64,000 nucleotides of DNA from Roseiarcus sp963780825 (GTDB lineage Bacteria; Pseudomonadota; Alphaproteobacteria; Rhizobiales; Beijerinckiaceae). How positions within the stretch are numbered: position 1 is the stretch's first letter; every line of letters begins with the position of its first letter. The position numbers and the translations under genes are program-made. The notes beneath the pieces are model-generated. The model was not told the DNA's origin, did no database searches, and worked only from the letters and a program-made list of their open reading frames with translations. The DNA lies in assembly GCA_963780825.1 (NCBI GenBank), contig CAWADL010000014.1, positions 1 through 64,000 on the forward strand. Reading direction: 5' to 3'. Below, in pieces: positions 1 through 8,513 of the stretch.

Positions 1-59
1 CGGAGCTCGCGACGCGCGAAGCGCATGCCGTCGTCACCCGAAGCGGAACGATTTGCCCC

Positions 60-733
60 ATGGTCACCTCCATTGTAAATTCCGCTGGCAGCGCTTCCTC
101 AAAGCTTCGAAATCAGAAGGCTCAAAAAGGCGATCTGTCCCTCGAGAAAGTCAGGCCGCTACTCGGGCCGTCCTGGATTATTGACGGCGAAGACTAGAAT
201 TATACGAGCGCCTACTCGCCGAGGTGGCCAAAGCGATCGGCCCGCGCGATATCATCGATTGGCTGCTCATCAAGGATGTTGTTGCGCTCACATGGGAGAT
301 TCAGCGCGGTCGGCGCTATCGCGAAAGCCTTATGCGGCTGCGAAAGCGTGATGCCTTGGAGAAGGTCCTTATGAGGCTGCTCCCGCCACAGGAAGATACA
401 TTTCTTTTGAACCAAATCTCCGAAGGGGCTCAACTTGCCCGGCGTTGGAGCGAGGGCGACGAAATCGCCGTTAAAAAGGTTGAGACCGTTTTCGGAAAGG
501 CCGGCATATCCATGGCGGACGTGGCTGCGCAGGCCTTGAGCGATCACGCAGATGAGTTTGAGCGAATCGAAGCCCAGGCGGGGCGCTGCGAGGACAGGCG
601 CGACAAACTTCTTTTACAGATCGAACGGCGCCGTTCGGGGTCGGGGCAGGCTGTCCTGAAGGCAAGCGAGACTGTAATTGATGCCGAGTTTGAAAGCCTG
701 CCGCCTCGCAGATCGACGGCGAGCGTCGGTTAA
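60..733 (+). pseudogene. Hypothetical protein, apparently frameshifted
   Basis: An ATG at 60 opens 45 codons ending in PSWIIDGED and a TAG at 195. Right after it a second frame reads LYERLLAEVAKAIGPRDIIDW and runs to the TAA at 731. Joined, the two parts look like one protein of about 220 residues, with an extended N-terminus followed by a helical body rich in Arg, Glu and Leu. I recall this arrangement (IxGED followed by YxxLL and DIIDW) from small conserved hypothetical proteins of Hyphomicrobiales, but I know no function. The downstream part alone could start at GTG 224, which would cut the conserved LYERLL stretch. The following gene begins 7 bases after the stop, so the two are probably co-transcribed. 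Confidence 0.5.
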
Positions 734-739
734 CTGCTA

Positions 740-1324
740 GTGAGCTCCAAGCGACAACGCGTAGCGAACAAGGCTAACGCAAGTCTGAGCACCGGCCCTC
801 GGACGGCGCGCGGCAAAAAGACATCGAAGATGAATGCGAGGATCCACGGCCTTTCTTCGCCGATTCGGAGCGACACGGGCGCGGAAGCAGAGATTGAACA
901 GCTTGCAGATGCGATCGTGGAAGCTTCACGCCGGCCGGACCTGCGACCGCTGGCGCTTCGCATATCTGAAGCGGAGATTGACTTGCGTCGGATTCGCCGC
1001 GCCCGCGTCCGATGTTCGGTCATACCGCCCGCGCCCGATCGCGTTGGCGTCGCGAAATCTCCTAGCGACAGTATCCTGGACAGCGCGGTGAAAAAGCTGC
1101 TGCGGCGCAAGAGGCAGACTATGGGGGAGTTGACGGAGATCCTCTCAAAATGTGGCTGGCAGCCCGACCTCCCCGAATCTACTACAAGTCCTATTGATCT
1201 ACCTCGCAATGATTGGTCCGGCGACATGTTTGATCGCTACGAGCGGCGCGCGCTGTCGCGGCGCAAATCTGCGATCAACGATTTTGACCAGGCGCGGACG
1301 CTGTTGGGTATCGAGGACTCGTGA
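740..1324 (+). CDS. Hypothetical protein with STGPRT motif
   Basis: A 194-residue basic protein starting at GTG 740. It opens with a Ser/Lys/Arg-rich segment containing ANKANASLSTGPRTARGK, and its C-terminus carries FDRYERRALSRRKSAI. Both are signatures of a conserved hypothetical family often present in several copies in Bradyrhizobium-like genomes. No catalytic motif or membrane segment is visible, and the charge suggests nucleic acid contact, which is inference. It follows the frameshifted gene at 60-733 with a 7-base gap, suggesting a two-gene unit. Confidence 0.55.
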   Translation: MSSKRQRVANKANASLSTGPRTARGKKTSKMNARIHGLSSPIRSDTGAEAEIEQLADAIVEASRRPDLRPLALRISEAEIDLRRIRRARVRCSVIPPAPDRVGVAKSPSDSILDSAVKKLLRRKRQTMGELTEILSKCGWQPDLPESTTSPIDLPRNDWSGDMFDRYERRALSRRKSAINDFDQARTLLGIEDS

Positions 1325-1346
1325 TCCTTCAATCAGGTTGATTGTC

Positions 1347-2539
1347 TCACGAAACTAAATCATTGCCCGTCCTGGAGCGTCGCCAGAGTTCAAGCGCGAT
1401 CGGAAGGGGGTCGATATTGACCCCGGCCCACCAAGAGGTTTCGTCGCCATAGTGGTGCAATTCTCGATGGTGTGTGCGACATACAGGGACAGTGTATTCG
1501 TCGCTTACTTTTCGGCCGAGAGCTCGAGGCTGCGCGAACCGAAGATGATGTGGATCCGAAGGAAGCCGCCCACATACGAGGCAAGGTTGCCTGGCGACCA
1601 ACCTGCAATGTTCTTTATCCTTGAGACGGATTGTTTTCGGTGTCAACGGGCGCTTCAATTCCGGTTGATCGTGCGCGAGTGGGCCAAAAGCGTCCAAACC
1701 GATGGCTCGTTCGTTGAGGCTGCACTGATTTCAACAGATCCTCTTTCTCTCTCTTCAACCGCGAGATCGGGAAAGAGCTCCTCACCGAAAGATGACACTC
1801 GTTGCTGGAATTGCGTCTCGATGATCTGCGCATCTGCTGAGGTGAGGGTATTCTTGTCTGGTAGGCGTTTGTGAGCCCAATCGGCTGCTTTTTCAGAATT
1901 TTCGAGTCCTTCTATCTCGCCGATCAGCTGATCACGCAAGCTAACCGAGGCGTTCGAAGCCAAAGCCGCGAGAGTCTTTTCTTTGGGCTTTGGCCCTCGT
2001 TGTTCGTTCGTTTGGTCACCTTTGCCGCTCAACCGAGAAGAGCGAAAAGCTTGCCGCCTCGCTGACGCGTCGCCGACTTCGGTTGGTGCGACGCGCAGAC
2101 TTCTCAATTCTTTGATCTTCCGGCGCATCAAGGTCATCTTCGCCTGCGATGCCGACAAGAGTAAAAAGAGCGTAGCGGCGAGCGTAGGTGAGGGCGGCGC
2201 CGAGACGTTGCGGGTTGGTCGCCTCGTCAGCAGGACAAACTGGCCAGAGTGATGCGAGCCATTCGCCAGAGGCGTGCGCCAGCGTAGTTGTGAGCTGAAT
2301 GAGGTTCTTTTTTGGCTCTATCGCCGTCGTTTGGATGACTGCGATTTCTTGACCTCCCAGCGCCTTTCGCACAATTTCGAGTCCGCTCGCGAGCGAAGCA
2401 TATTGAAAGGTGCGCTCGCGTCTCGGTGTTGGATGTGCGAATTGACGCAGTGAGCGTTTTCTCTGGGTTCGAAAGTTGCCTTTGAGCCTTCGCCAGTGCG
2501 GCTGCGATTGCGCCGATAGTTTCGCTGGATTGACTGCAT
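1347..2539 (-). pseudogene. ERF-family ssDNA annealing protein with DUF968/HNH-like C-terminus, frameshifted
   Basis: Read in pieces on the minus strand, this is one ERF single-strand annealing protein. The N-terminal part has SETIGAIAAALAKAQ and FQYASLASGLEIVRKALGG. The core has AHASGEWLASLWPVC and GAALTYARRYALFTLVGIAGEDDLDAP, the hallmark of ERF. A linker leads to a C-terminal zinc/HNH-like domain with PCLVCGRLPSDPHHLRF and VPVCRTHHRELH. The pieces lie in different frames, with switches near 2530, 2410, 2110 and 1680. ERF proteins anneal single strands in phage-type recombination. The neighbour at 2540-3380 is a YqaJ-type exonuclease, the usual partner. The number of shifts fits a decayed prophage module, though indel errors elsewhere in the window may contribute. 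Confidence 0.75.
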
Positions 2540-3380
2540 CTTCTTTACTCCGCGCTGATCGGCTCGATACTCAATCGCTCCGGATTTCGATCTTTTTGCT
2601 CGAACGCCGTGGCCTGACGCCTCCTTCGCGTCCTCCGGCATCAAGCCCTTTAGTTCGGCCTTGGCTCGTTCGTGTTCGAGAAACGCCGCCCGTGTCGAGC
2701 AGAAGAGGGTGGCGAATTCCGCCCAGGAATTCGAAGTCTCCCATATCGACGGTTCTCACCGCCTCGACCTTTGGCTTCGGAGGCTCGATGCCATAAGGTC
2801 GAGGCAGTTCGCCGGTCAGAACGCACCGCCAAAAGCGCCGCTCGCTAGTGACCAGGAAGTGCTGGTAAAGGACATCGGCGAGAACGGTTATCTCTACCCA
2901 TTTCCCTCCGCCGGTGATGATCGACAAAACTGCAGATTTAGTATTTGTGACCCACATGTTGTGCTGCAGCTGGGCCATGTATTTTAGCGCCGCGGCCTCT
3001 TCTGAAAACGACCAGGGCAGCATGAATTTGGATTCAAAGACAGCCTCCGTTTCAACCACTCGGCCGTCGAGGGTTGCGGCCATCCAATGGTGTATAGGAT
3101 GTTTGACGCGTTTCTGGACGTCTACAATCGTATGCCCGGTATTTCGTTCATACCAGGCTTTATTTAGCGTTTCTGTAATCAAACCCAACTGGACAACAAG
3201 ATTATCAGAAAGGTCAACGGGATCCAGTTCGCCCCGCTTTTCTCTCCAGAGACGGATAAGAGCGACTTCGTCTGTACTCATAATTATCCGCGCATCTGAT
3301 CCCCCGACGAAGTGTCGGCGACATTCTCGAGAGTTACTGTTTCGCCCCAAATCAATCATATCGTTTGTAGGTTCGCCCAT
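2540..3380 (-). pseudogene. YqaJ-type viral recombinase/exonuclease, frameshifted near 2728
   Basis: The protein begins near 3380 and carries FVGGSDARIIM, LWREKRGE, HPIHHWMAATLDG and FESKFMLPWSFSEEAA, followed by LQHNMWVTN and GGGKWVEI. These are the E-x-K and Q-x-x-H/N blocks of the YqaJ/lambda-exonuclease nuclease fold, which resects double-stranded DNA 5' to 3'. At the GAATTC at 2727-2732 the frame breaks. Removing one T restores DFESWAEFATLF and continues through ERAKAELKGLMPEDAKEASG, the usual C-terminus. No clear stop remains before the ERF gene. With the ERF protein it forms a two-component recombination module, here probably a prophage remnant. Confidence 0.75.
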
Positions 3381-3492
3381 CTATTTGTCCTCCTCGACAT
3401 TGGCGCTTTATCTGCTTCTCCATCGACATTGCTCGGCTCCGCCATTCCTGGCATCGTCTGCCGAGAAACCAGATACGGCACCCCGAGTGCCG

Positions 3493-3517
3493 ATAATGGC
3501 ATTCATAGTGCCATAAT
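3493..3517. promoter_or_regulatory. Palindromic operator upstream of XRE regulator
   Basis: ATAATGGCA (3493-3501), seven bases, then TGCCATAAT (3509-3517) form an inverted repeat with 8 of 9 matching pairs. It lies between the divergent YqaJ/ERF module and the XRE gene. CATAAT at 3512-3517 could double as the -10 element for the XRE gene, so binding would be autoregulatory and would also control the divergent genes. This is the arrangement expected of a phage-type repressor; binding itself is inferred. Confidence 0.5.
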
Positions 3518-3529
3518 GGTGTTGTGTCA

Positions 3530-3817
3530 ATGATCACAGGGGCGCAAATACGCGCAGCACGAGCGGCGTTGGGATGGACGGTTCAGACGCTCGCGAGAGA
3601 ATGCGGGGTTGGATTGCGGACGCTAATCCGCTTTGAGCAATGCGATGGGGTACCGCCGAGCCGGACAGGCACGCTACGGGATGTCCAAAAATGCCTAGAA
3701 ATGGCAGGGGTGCAGTTTATCGGGTCGCCCGACGATTGGCCGGGGATAAGGTTCCGCGCCAAACCACAGCCAGATACGAAGCAGGGGTTAGTAGAACTCC
3801 GCGGTGACAATTCTTAA
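3530..3817 (+). CDS. XRE-family helix-turn-helix regulator
   Basis: A 95-residue protein starting at ATG 3530 (an in-frame GTG lies at 3524). The HTH spans roughly residues 4-55, with ITGAQIRAARAALGWTVQTLA and GLRTLIRFEQCDGVPP, followed by LEMAGVQFIGSPDDWPGIRF. This layout is typical of the small XRE proteins common in Rhizobiales accessory regions. The -10-like CATAAT ends only 12 bases before the ATG and no Shine-Dalgarno sequence is visible, so the message may be leaderless. Its position opposite the recombination genes suggests a repressor of that module. Confidence 0.75.
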   Translation: MITGAQIRAARAALGWTVQTLARECGVGLRTLIRFEQCDGVPPSRTGTLRDVQKCLEMAGVQFIGSPDDWPGIRFRAKPQPDTKQGLVELRGDNS

Positions 3818-4051
3818 CGCGAAGAGACTGGTTGGACGAATGGCGCTTCTCGCTTTGAAACTTGGTGCGGGCGCAAGCAAAATTGCAGGTCTGAGGGGCA
3901 ATCTCGTCAAACAGCAGCGCAAGGGGCCGGCGCGCTTCTCGCCGCGTTTAATAGAATGATTTTTGGCTGCTCCCCTGGCCCTGCCGATCACTCCAAGCAG
4001 GCTTCTTCGCGGCTCAGCGGGCCAATTAGCCTCATGTATTAACGTCTGACT

Positions 4052-4342
4052 TCAAGCCGCCTTCCGCCGCACCGCGTCGGGAACCGGCAGCGCAGGGTTG
4101 GCGCCCTCCACAAACTCCACTGTCGTATATGCGAGCACCGTGTCGCCGATATTCTCGAGATCGTGGATCATATATTCTCCGGCGGCGAACGCCATATGTT
4201 GCGTCTCGCCCGCTACGTAGCTTCGCTCCTGCACGCGCCCGTCGTGATAATGGGAGCGTGATCGTCCATCGGACAGCACCGTCCAGAAATAGTCGAGCTG
4301 ATGCCGATGAAAGGCTATCCGCTCGCCGGGCCGTAGGCTCAA
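4052..4342 (-). pseudogene. Cupin-like protein, 5'-truncated
   Basis: About 95 codons read RPGERIAFHRHQLDYFWTV, GRSRSHYHDGRVQE and EYMIHDLENIGDTVLAYTTVEF. This is a small cupin-type beta-barrel with histidines placed as metal ligands (HRH, HYHDG, IHD). The only available start is a TTG at 4342 directly preceded by TAG, and the first residues already lie inside the barrel, so the 5' end looks lost. An IS630 relic lies just beyond that end, which could explain the truncation. Function and substrate are unknown. Confidence 0.45.
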
Positions 4343-4469
4343 AAACTAGACGCGCACCCGCGCCGTTTCAGATAGCAGCACTTGACCGAAGCACTGGTTG
4401 AATCGGTTGGCCACAAGTTCCTCACGCAATCTGTGGACCACGTTCCAGCAGCCGGATTTTGACGCTACG

Positions 4470-4800
4470 AAAGTCGGGCTGCGGCGCGGGCGGCGAAGGA
4501 CGCGGGCCACACGGCGCCTTTCGCCGGTGGCGGAGATCTGTGGAGGCGCCAGCCGTTCGCAGGCGGCCGATGTCGGCTGCGTGACCCCGCAGATCATTCG
4601 AGACTGCGTCGCGAGGTTCGACGCGTCTGGCCCCGAAGGTCTGATTGACAAGAAAGCGCCCAGACAGCCCCCTTTCGAGCGACGCTCATCCGCGCCGCGC
4701 TGGCTGAGATCGTGGCAACCCATCCTGTCTCTGCGATCCGCGGCGCCGTGCGCGCCCGTCGCGGCTTGCCCCGAAAATGCGAACTGGCAGATCGGCGAAC
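4470..4800 (+). mobile_element. IS630-family transposase relic (N-terminal HTH part)
   Basis: In two or three frames the plus strand encodes AARAAKDAGH, then SPVAEICGGASRSQAADVG, VTPQIIRDCVARFDASGPEG and RAALAEIVATHPVSAIRGAVR. This is the N-terminal helix-turn-helix region of IS630-type transposases. The DDE catalytic domain is absent and the frame is broken, so it is a dead fragment. It sits directly after the era stop codon, where recO is often found in related genomes. Confidence 0.55.
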
Positions 4801-4805
4801 TTCGG

Positions 4806-5714
4806 CTAGCCCTTCGGAAACTCCAGCCCCATCGCGCGATAGCGCTCCGGATCGTCCTGCCAATCCCCGCGCACTTTCACGAACAGGAACAGGTGCACCT
4901 TCGTCTCGTTGGCGTCGGCGATTTCGCGCCGCGCCGCGGCGCCGATCGCCTTGATCGTCCGGCCGCCCTCGCCGATGACGATCTTCTTGTGGCTTTGGCG
5001 GGTGACGTAGATCGTTTGCTCGATGCGCGCCGAGCCGTCGGGCAGGTCCTTCCACGCCTCCGTTTCGACCGTCGTCTGGTAGGGCAGCTCGTCGTGCAAC
5101 ATCTCGAAGATCTTTTCGCGCGTGATCTCCGAGGCGAGCGAGCGCATCGGCGCATCGGCGATCTGGTCCTCGGGATAAAGCCACGGACCCGGCGGCATCA
5201 GCGCCGCCAGATCGCGCTTCAGCCGGTCGAGGCCGCTGCCGTTTTCCGCGGAGATCATGAAGGTCTCCTTGAACGGCAGCGCGGCGTTGAGCCGCGCGCT
5301 CAGGCCCAGAAGCTGCGGCGCCTCGACAAGGTCGATCTTGTTGAGGATCAGCGCCTTCGGCGCCTTTCGCGCCCCCAGCCCCTCGAGAATGCGCCCGACG
5401 GCTTCGGTCGTCTCGCCGGCGGCGATCTCCGCGCGGACATCGACGATCAGCGCCAGCGCGTCGGCGTCGGAAGCCGCGCCCCAAGCCGCGTCGCGCATGG
5501 CGCGGTCGAGCCGGCGCTTCGGCTCGAACATGCCGGGCGTGTCGACGAAAATGATCTGCGCCTCGCCCTCGACGACGACACCGCGCACCGGGCCACGCGT
5601 CGTCTGCGCCTTGCGCGAGACGATCGACACTTTGGCGCCGACGAGCGCGTTGATCAGGGTCGACTTGCCGGCGTTGGGCGCGCCGATCAGCGCTACGAAG
5701 CCACAGGCGGTCAT
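4806..5714 (-). CDS. era: GTPase Era
   Basis: Era is an essential GTPase that binds the 3' end of 16S rRNA during 30S assembly. The 302-residue product has Walker A GAPNAGKST (residues 11-19), the switch region with TTRGPVRG, DTPG (58-61) and NKIDLVEAP, followed by a KH domain with KKIVIGEGGRTIKAIG and the usual C-terminus. The start is ATG 5714, which overlaps the rnc stop as ATGA; a longer in-frame extension upstream is not conserved. Translational coupling with rnc is therefore likely. It is the last gene of the lepB-rnc-era unit. Confidence 0.95.
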   Translation of the reverse strand: MTACGFVALIGAPNAGKSTLINALVGAKVSIVSRKAQTTRGPVRGVVVEGEAQIIFVDTPGMFEPKRRLDRAMRDAAWGAASDADALALIVDVRAEIAAGETTEAVGRILEGLGARKAPKALILNKIDLVEAPQLLGLSARLNAALPFKETFMISAENGSGLDRLKRDLAALMPPGPWLYPEDQIADAPMRSLASEITREKIFEMLHDELPYQTTVETEAWKDLPDGSARIEQTIYVTRQSHKKIVIGEGGRTIKAIGAAARREIADANETKVHLFLFVKVRGDWQDDPERYRAMGLEFPKG

Positions 5715-6412
5715 GCGGAGACCCATCGGTCGAGGAAAGCGCGGGCGGCGGCTTGCTCGGCGGCGCGCTTCGAGCTCGCCTCGCCGCGTTCGGGCTCGTA
5801 GCCGTCGAGCTCGACCTGCATGACGAACCGCGGCAGATGTGCCGGGCCGCTGCGCTCCACCTCGCTGTAGCGCGGCGTCGACAGGGCGCGGGCCTGCGCC
5901 CATTCCTGCACGGCGGTCTTGGCGTCCTGGGTCGGCGTCGCGTCGGCGAGCATGCGCGGCGCCCAAAAGCGCCGCACCAGCGCGCGGGCTTCGGCAAATC
6001 CAGAGTCGAGAAACACGGCGCCGATCAGCGATTCGCAGACATCGGCGAGGATCGCCGACTTCTTCCGCCCGCCGCCGCGCGCCTCCCCCTGGCCCATAAC
6101 GACATGCGGTCCGACGTCCCAGGCTTCCGCCACTTCCGCGCAGGTCTCACCCCGCACCAGACCGGCAAACCGCACGGAGAGCTCGCCTTCGCTCGCGTCG
6201 GGGAAAGCTTCGTACAGCATCTCCGAGACGACGAGCCCGAGCACCCGATCACCGAGAAATTCGAGCCGCTGGTAGGATTGCGTCCGTCCGGGTCCAGACG
6301 TCGAGGGCGCCGAGAGATGGGTCAGCGCGCGCTGGGCTAGTCCGGGGTCGGCGAAAACGTGGCCGATCCGCGCCTCCAGCTCCGCGAGCTCGGGCTTGAC
6401 GCGGGCCGTCAT
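5711..6412 (-). CDS. rnc: Ribonuclease III
   Basis: A 233-residue double-stranded RNA endonuclease acting on rRNA precursors and structured RNAs. The catalytic domain has the signature QRLEFLGDRVLGLVVSEML and the acidic DVCESLIGAVFLDSG, and the C-terminal dsRNA-binding domain runs from about residue 160 (DAKTAVQEWAQ) to SSKRAAEQAAARAFLDRW. The start at ATG 6412 (MTARVKPELAELE) matches the family; an upstream in-frame extension reads through a palindromic repeat and is rejected. The stop overlaps the era start. Confidence 0.95.
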   Translation of the reverse strand: MTARVKPELAELEARIGHVFADPGLAQRALTHLSAPSTSGPGRTQSYQRLEFLGDRVLGLVVSEMLYEAFPDASEGELSVRFAGLVRGETCAEVAEAWDVGPHVVMGQGEARGGGRKKSAILADVCESLIGAVFLDSGFAEARALVRRFWAPRMLADATPTQDAKTAVQEWAQARALSTPRYSEVERSGPAHLPRFVMQVELDGYEPERGEASSKRAAEQAAARAFLDRWVSA

Positions 6413-6422
6413 GCCGTCCTCA

Positions 6423-6487
6423 CGGAGCGGCGGCCTCCAGGCCGCCGTGTCAGCGGAAACATCGTCGGCCTGGAGGCCGACGCTCCG
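6423..6487. repeat. Inverted repeat family D, copy 1
   Basis: The arms CGGAGCGGCGGCCTCCAGGC and its near reverse complement ending in GACGCTCCG enclose a short spacer between lepB and rnc. The half-site CGGCCTCCAGGCCGACG recurs at 57374-57463. It would form a strong hairpin in the transcript and may attenuate or process the lepB-rnc message (inference). Confidence 0.6.
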
Positions 6488-6492
6488 AGCGC

Positions 6493-7308
6493 TCAGTGGA
6501 CACGCATCAGCAGCCGGTCCCATCGGATCGTCCAGGGCCAGCGCCAGAATTCCCAAGCCGCCGCGCCCTCGCCGACAGAGAAGAAAATGATCTCGGCGCG
6601 ACCGACGAGGTTCTCCGCCGGCACGTAGCCGACCGGGCCTGAGGGGAACCGCGAATCCTCGGAATTGTCGCGGTTGTCGCCCATCATGAAGAAATGGTCG
6701 GGCGGCACGGTGAACACATCCGTATTCGCGGCGCCGCCTTCGTCGCCCGCGAGCTGGATGATCTGGTGACGCACGCCGCCAGGGTGATCCTGGCTGTCGG
6801 GCAAGGTCTCGTAATAACGGGTCACGTCCGTCGGTTTACGAAACCCGTCCTCCATCTGGTACGGAGACGCCGCTTCGCGCGGCACCACGACGCCGTTGAT
6901 GTACAGGCGGCCCTTGATCATCTGCACTTTGTCGCCGGGCAAGCCGATGACGCGCTTGATGAAATCCTGGTCCGGCTCGCCCGGCGGGCGGAACACGACA
7001 ATGTCGCCGCGCTTCGGCGGCGAATAGAACAATCGGCCGGGCATCGCGTTGGGCGCCAGGTCGAGGAAGCCCGGCAGCGAGTAGTGCGAATAGCCGTAGG
7101 AATATTTGGAAACAAAGAGATAGTCGCCAATCAACAGCGTCGGGATCAGCGATCCCGAGGGGATGTTGAACGGCTGGAACAGCGCGGTGCGGACGACAAG
7201 CGCAATCAGCAGCGCCTGCACGATGACCTTTACTGTCTCCCACCAACCCTCTTCCTTCACCGCGGGAACGGTATCGGCAGAGGACTTCATCAAATTACGT
7301 TCGCTCAT
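6493..7308 (-). CDS. lepB: Signal peptidase I
   Basis: A 271-residue inner-membrane serine protease that removes signal peptides from exported proteins. A single transmembrane segment (VKVIVQALLIALVVRTALF, about residues 26-45) precedes the catalytic serine in NIPSGSLIPTL. The catalytic lysine lies in DFIKRVIGLPGD, and the late MGDNRDNSEDSR box is intact. It heads the lepB-rnc-era cluster. The start codon ATG 7308 is followed by a short cytoplasmic tail of normal length. Confidence 0.95.
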   Translation of the reverse strand: MSERNLMKSSADTVPAVKEEGWWETVKVIVQALLIALVVRTALFQPFNIPSGSLIPTLLIGDYLFVSKYSYGYSHYSLPGFLDLAPNAMPGRLFYSPPKRGDIVVFRPPGEPDQDFIKRVIGLPGDKVQMIKGRLYINGVVVPREAASPYQMEDGFRKPTDVTRYYETLPDSQDHPGGVRHQIIQLAGDEGGAANTDVFTVPPDHFFMMGDNRDNSEDSRFPSGPVGYVPAENLVGRAEIIFFSVGEGAAAWEFWRWPWTIRWDRLLMRVH

Positions 7309-7387
7309 TGCGCTCTCGCGCTCCTCTGCGCGGGGCCGATACGGCTGCCGCTCCTATATAGGGCGGTCCGCGCCGAGCCAAGACCGG

Positions 7388-8356
7388 TCACGGAATGAGC
7401 ACAATCGAGGCCGTGGTGCGCCTCCCTTCGAGATCGCGCTGTACCCGCGCGGCTTCGGCGAGCGGCGCTTTTTCGGAAATCTCGACCTTCACCGCGCCGG
7501 AGCCGACCACCGCGAACAAATCCCCGGCCATCGTCTCAAGGCGCGCGCGGTCGGCGAGGAAGGTGAAAAGCGTCGGCCGCGTCGCGAACAGCGAACCTTT
7601 CTGCCCGAGAATGCCGAGATTGAAGGGCTCGACCGGCCCGGACGCGGAGCCAAAGCTTGCGAATATGCCGAACGGGCGCAAGCAATCGAGCGAACCCATG
7701 AACGTCGTCTTGCCGACGCTGTCGTAGACGACGTGGCACTTCGCGCCCTTGGTGATTTCGCCGACCCGCTTGGCAAAATCCTCTTCGGCGTAGTTGATGA
7801 CATGATCGGCGCCGCAGGCCTTGGCGATCTTCGCCTTGGCCTCCGAGCCGACAGTCGCAAGCACGGTCGCGCCGAGATGCTTGCCCCATTGGCAGAGGAT
7901 CTGCCCGACGCCGCCCGCCGCGGCATGGACGAGGATCGTGTCGCCGGACTGCACGCGATAGGTCTGGCGCAGCAGATATTGCGCGGTCAGACCTTTCAAC
8001 ATCATCGCCGCGGCCGTCTCGTACGAGACGTTTGAGGGCAGCGCGATAAGCTGTTTTACATCGACATTGCGCTCTTCAGCATACGAGCCGGGTCCCGACA
8101 CATAGGCGACACGGTCGCCGACCTTGAAGCCGACGACGTCCGGCCCGACGGCGCTCACTTCGCCCGCGCCTTCGCAGCCGGGGATGAGCGGCAGCGGCAT
8201 CGGATAGAAGCCGGTGCGATGGTAGATGTCGAGATAATTGACGCCGACCGCATGATTTCGGACGCGGGCCTGCCCCGGGCCAGGGGTGGGGACGTCGATC
8301 TCGTCGAGCTGCAAAACCTCCGGGCCGCCGGTTTGATGGATGCGGATGGCGCGCAT
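7388..8356 (-). CDS. NADPH:quinone oxidoreductase, MDR superfamily
   Basis: A 322-residue zinc-free medium-chain reductase that reduces quinones or enones with NADPH. The N-terminus MRAIRIHQTGGPEVL and the GroES-like fold with GVNYLDIYHRTG are typical of quinone oxidoreductase. The Rossmann motif is HAAAGGVGQILCQW, and the NADPH region contains GADHVINYAEEDF. It is full length for the family. It lies upstream of lepB on the same strand with an 80-base gap and is divergent from the ABC transporter that starts at 8514. Confidence 0.88.
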   Translation of the reverse strand: MRAIRIHQTGGPEVLQLDEIDVPTPGPGQARVRNHAVGVNYLDIYHRTGFYPMPLPLIPGCEGAGEVSAVGPDVVGFKVGDRVAYVSGPGSYAEERNVDVKQLIALPSNVSYETAAAMMLKGLTAQYLLRQTYRVQSGDTILVHAAAGGVGQILCQWGKHLGATVLATVGSEAKAKIAKACGADHVINYAEEDFAKRVGEITKGAKCHVVYDSVGKTTFMGSLDCLRPFGIFASFGSASGPVEPFNLGILGQKGSLFATRPTLFTFLADRARLETMAGDLFAVVGSGAVKVEISEKAPLAEAARVQRDLEGRRTTASIVLIP

Positions 8357-8513
8357 GGGGTCTCCCTTGGGATTGCGTTGGATGATTGTGCGGGCGGCTA
8401 TAGCGGGTCTCTACCCACAGATAAACCCGCCGCCGCTTGTCGCGCGCGGCGAAAGCGGTCAAGATTGTCGCGAGGTCCAACGGAGCGATACCGAGGACCG
8501 GGAGGAGTTTGGC

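Noticed and set aside
4398..5801. Long open frame on the plus strand opposite era (467 codons)
   Set aside because: Composition is Arg/Ala/Asp-rich with no domain; it is an antisense shadow of the GC-rich era and rnc genes. Only the first part overlaps the IS630 relic.
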